Assembly (NCBI GenBank): GCA_003640385.1
Contig: RCAB01000237.1
Coordinates: 32,319-96,318, forward strand
Length of the DNA: 64,000 bases
Direction of reading: 5' to 3'
Source of the DNA: Setaria digitata
Taxonomy: Eukaryota; Nematoda; Chromadorea; Rhabditida; Setariidae
Shown here piece after piece: positions 60,901 to 64,000 of the stretch (its first letter is position 1; the number at the start of each line of letters is the position of its first letter). Below the pieces are notes generated by a model that was not told the origin of the DNA, did no database searches, and saw only the letters and a program-made list of their open reading frames with translations. The position numbers and the translations under genes are program-made.

Positions 60901-62321
60901 TTTGCTTCCATTTGTTATTTTTATGCTTTATATTTTCGTTGTTCCATTTTTTCCATCCTTCATGTTGCCATGCTAATCAAACATCTATAATTATAGTTAA
61001 TAATTAGTTGTGAAATTGCAAATTCTCATTACGCATTCCACTTGAACTAAAACAAATAAGCAGTAATGAGATCATTTTAAATCAAACAATCAGTAGCAAA
61101 CTAGCAAAAATAATAAAATTCACTTTAGTCTCGCAATTTAGTTTTACATTATTATTACCTTTTTCATGCATAACTTTTGTTATCTCACAGTAGCAATCGC
61201 AAAAGTTTTCTTTTTTTCCGTTTTCACCAAATACTTCTGCATAATTATTGCAGAAATTTAAAATTTTTATAATTTCAGCTAGACAATTAATTTGTTTTAC
61301 AATTTTCCATAAACGCCTACAATAGCAAGCTCTTTTGAAGTTGTTGCTTATCATCCTTCGTTAAGTTTTGCAATTTGACTTGAAAAAAAAAAAAAAAAAA
61401 AAAAAACGTAAAAAAAAAAGGGAAGAAAGAAATTAAACGATATGCTTTACCGTCAAATTTAAAAACAACCTAGTTGTCAGATAAATAATTTAACTATCAT
61501 AATTTATTTTATCACCCTGGCCAACAAACTTTGATGGCATATTGATAAGGCTTTGTTTATCATATCATATATTTTAAGCAGTAATTTAACAAAGTATTTG
61601 GTTTTGATGTTTCATTCGTTGCATGAAGAGTGCAGTTTGATTAACAGTCGATATTTGCCGTTGATAAAATTTGATATTTAACAACTTCGCAGACTTAGCT
61701 TATAATTTAATGAAATGTTAAAAGTTTCAATTTCGATATCTGTTTATGATAAAACCTATTGTTAATCAGTAATAGTAAATATTTGTTTCTTTTCTGTGAT
61801 AAGATTTGATACTTTAAAACTACTAGACTGGACTAATTCATTTCAGGACTAATATGAATGAAGAATAGTAATTCGTTGTTGGTTTCATCAACATCTTTTG
61901 CTAAACTTCTACAATGGACAGTTGTAAATATTTTGCTGAACTTATCAAATATTTTTGTGAAGTTTTTGAATAGTCTCAAATTAAATTATTACTTACCTCA
62001 ACATTCTTAAATATTACTAAAGGGAGATTTTTATGGCAGCCTGTTCCGATATGAATAACCGGATAATAAACCTGAAGTGCTACCAGCGGCATCATCAGAC
62101 TTTGAAATGATGAATATCTTTCAGACCAATTTAAATAATTTCGTGATGTAAAATAAAATCAATATGGCTGAATGAAATTTCATTTCAATTTCATTCCATT
62201 GATCTTTGCCCCTTGTTTCGTACCTTTAATCGTTTTTTTTTCGCATCATCATACTGTTATCATTTCTAATTTATCGTATGCATGATTAATAGAATTCGAT
62301 TTTTCGATCTCGAATTTCAGG
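57971..62321. other. Mostly non-coding stretch with two weak minus-strand candidates
   Basis: Most of this stretch is AT-rich with no exon that I can support. An open minus frame 62158-61997 ends in a perfect GTTGAG/GTAAGT donor and reads SLMMPLVALQVYYPVIHIGT at its core. A minus ORF 61354-61082 (90 codons, seven Cys, hydrophobic C-terminus) follows downstream. They could belong to one gene, but the phases do not join without another exon. A + frame opened by TTTCAG at about 58940 stays open for 60 codons; I regard it as chance. Confidence 0.3.
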
Positions 62322-63887
62322 ATGATTTTGCCAAAGATATCACTTCCAAGGTGTCAAGCTTTTATTAAATTTCCTTTAAATAATACATTCAATTTTCGTC
62401 CTGATCGTGTGCAACAACGACAGCTTCAGGTATGATTTCTGATTTTCCCACTAACAAAATTTTGTCTTTTCACCATTTTTCGTCAATTTTAATAAAACTT
62501 ACTGTGAAGCAGAAAAATTTTTTTAATTTCAGATTGCTAATCCAAATGAAGAATTTATGAGTGGAACAAAGAAAGGTTTGGACTTTTCTAGTTTGTTCTA
62601 ATAAATTAATTAATCATTATCAGCATTTGATATATTTGTAACATGATGTGATTTGTCATGTAATCATATCAGGTGACATTACTGCACATAATCACTGTCA
62701 GATGACTTGATTCATTTTGTAATCATGTAAGGTGATGCAATTTGCCGCGTAATCATTATCAGATCAGTTGGTTTCACTCTACAGTCATATGTGATTTCCC
62801 GTGAATCCATTATCAGATGACGCGATCTGTCTATCAGTAATCATTATCAGGTGGCTTGATTCATCGTGTAATCGGATTCATTGCGAAATCATTGTTAATT
62901 TAAATAATTTTTGTCACATAAGCATTATCAGACAAGATGGCTGCACATGTAATCAGTCTATCATAGAATTGTATCAGCTGATATGATTTCTCGTGTTCAT
63001 GTTTAGTTTACTCAGTCATGGAATCACATCGATCATGTGATTTGTCTGATCATAGCAATAATACGATTTCAGCTTCTTTTTCCAAAAACAAAAGCATAGT
63101 TTAAGAAAATAAATGCAAGAAAGTAGCGGAAAATATATATTTTGATAATGAAACATTAGTAAATTTGAATAAAATGAATAAAAAAAAAAAAATGAGAAAA
63201 ATTGATTACCAGTTGCGATATGATTTTTAGTAAATGACATAAGCAATATCTGCTGAAGCAAACATTTCTCTTTATTAATCTATCAGTTCAATTTAATTAT
63301 TTGAAATATCCAAAAGTTAGTTGCATTATTCACAATTAAAATCTTGAATGATTGCAAAAACAAAAATTTTAGCAATAATAACTGTTTGAAAATAATTGTT
63401 AGCATTTAAACTATCATAAAGTCAGGAAAAAAAAACTTCAGAATTCTGATAATTAACAATTATGTAGCAATTAAGGCTTACTAATTGCTAAGAAAAAAGG
63501 AAAGCAAAACCAAGCCCTGATAATTGATAATTATCTAGTAGTTAAACCCTGTTAATAGTAAATTTTAGGAGGGGGAGGGGAAGAGAAAAAAAAAAACAAT
63601 TTAAATCGTGATAATTAATAACTGCCTAGCAATTAGACATTGATAATTGCATCATTCAGATGGCAAGAAGCAATTTCAGCCGTACACTCATACACTCCGT
63701 GGTATGTGGAACGCAAGGTAAATTTATTTGGCCGTAACAGTGCCTCTGGAACAGGTGAAAGTTTTTATCGAATGCAGCCAAACCTGGAATATGATCCCAG
63801 TTTAAAAGCTGGGCTATTCCTTCAAATGTTTCGTGGCTTCTGCAGTTCCTCATTGCGTGCTCATCGATTTAACGTATATATTCCTTA
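62322..63887 (+). CDS. Unrecognised gene, 5' part (continues past right edge)
   Basis: An ATG at 62322 directly follows a TTTCAG acceptor, as for a trans-spliced gene. Exon 1 (62322-62429) reads MILPKISLPRCQAFIKFPLN, a basic, Ser/Phe-rich start that could be a mitochondrial presequence. Exon 2 (62533-62575) reads IANPNEEFMSGTKK. The third exon begins at 63660 after ATTCAG, but the frame is ambiguous. Phase from exon 2 gives DGKKQFQPYTHTLRGMWNA up to a donor at 63718. A different frame is open for the whole 63640-63887 block and reads WQEAISAVHSYTPWYVERK, later SASGTGESFYRMQPNLEYDP, ending at an AAC/GTATAT donor. A missed short exon in the 1.1-kb intron would resolve this. I do not recognise the family. 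Confidence 0.5.
62640..63060. repeat. Degenerate GATA-containing minisatellite in the intron of the last gene
   Basis: About nine diverged units of roughly 40-45 bases, each with a GTAATCATTATCAG-like core followed by a GATTTG/GATTCA segment (for example near 62670, 62730, 62800, 62850). Units are too diverged for recent slippage. Confidence 0.65.
63430..63650. repeat. Degenerate TGATAATTA / TAGCAATTA repeats
   Basis: Three diverged copies, near 63445, 63518 and 63609, each pair a TGATAATTAATAATTA-like word with a CTAGCAATTA-like word about 15 bases later. They lie just upstream of the 63660 acceptor. Confidence 0.5.
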
Positions 63888-64000
63888 ATTTTTATTTCAT
63901 TTCTTAATATTTGCTTTTTGTTGAGATAATTTTTAAATATAGATGTAAAAAAAAAAAAAAGCAAATTTTGGCTTAATTAATTGTTGTTTCCTTTTAGTAG

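Overview
This window is eukaryotic and most likely comes from a nematode, probably a filarial or other clade III worm (the clade is inference). It is strongly AT-rich, full of A/T homopolymers, and its genes are split into short exons by introns of about 0.2-1.1 kb. Several start codons lie just after a T-rich AG acceptor, as expected for spliced-leader trans-splicing. A transthyretin-like secreted protein, a family typical of nematodes, is present. Because exons are short, most genes are invisible as long ORFs. I rebuilt them by checking splice sites and reading phase exon by exon; all models are manual and have no transcript support.

Layout. 0.2-2.3 kb (-): 5' end of an arrestin-domain gene running off the left edge. 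2.3-23.4 kb: a 21-kb stretch with no convincing gene, holding a 74-bp repeat array with an inverted copy (9.86-10.33 kb), a nine-copy 65-bp minisatellite (17.27-17.85 kb), a long hairpin (22.7 kb), microsatellites and an unexplained balanced-composition island (11.56-11.8 kb). 23.4-27.9 kb (+): a 12-exon, probably N-myristoylated globin with a long C-terminal tail. 29.2-33.4 kb (-): SAP30, a Sin3/HDAC corepressor subunit with an added poly-Q N-terminus and a 5'-UTR exon carrying a small uORF. 35.1-36.8 kb (+): a canopy (CNPY2-like) ER saposin-fold protein. 37.7-42.0 kb (+): cytosolic endo-beta-N-acetylglucosaminidase (GH85, eng-1). 44.4-45.6 kb (-): a transthyretin-like protein. 48.5-51.9 kb (-): Rabaptin-5 (rabn-5) with a C-terminal FYVE-like zinc finger. 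56.4-57.1 kb (-): exons of an incomplete gene with a possible KIX-like helix bundle followed by poly-Q. 62.3 kb to the right edge (+): an unrecognised partial gene whose introns hold degenerate GATA-containing repeats.

The genes do not form one pathway. The clearest functional neighbours are the canopy protein (ER folding) and ENGase (cytosolic removal of N-glycans from misfolded glycoproteins), head to tail about 0.8 kb apart. The globin and SAP30 genes are convergent, SAP30 and canopy divergent, eng-1 and the TTL gene convergent.

Three places with a single N are flanked by near-identical sequence on both sides (about 2.0, 6.2 and 46.7-47.2 kb). These are most simply unmerged contig overlaps, so this is a draft assembly. 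I found no CRISPR, no operon of bacterial type, no rRNA or tRNA gene, and no intact transposase.
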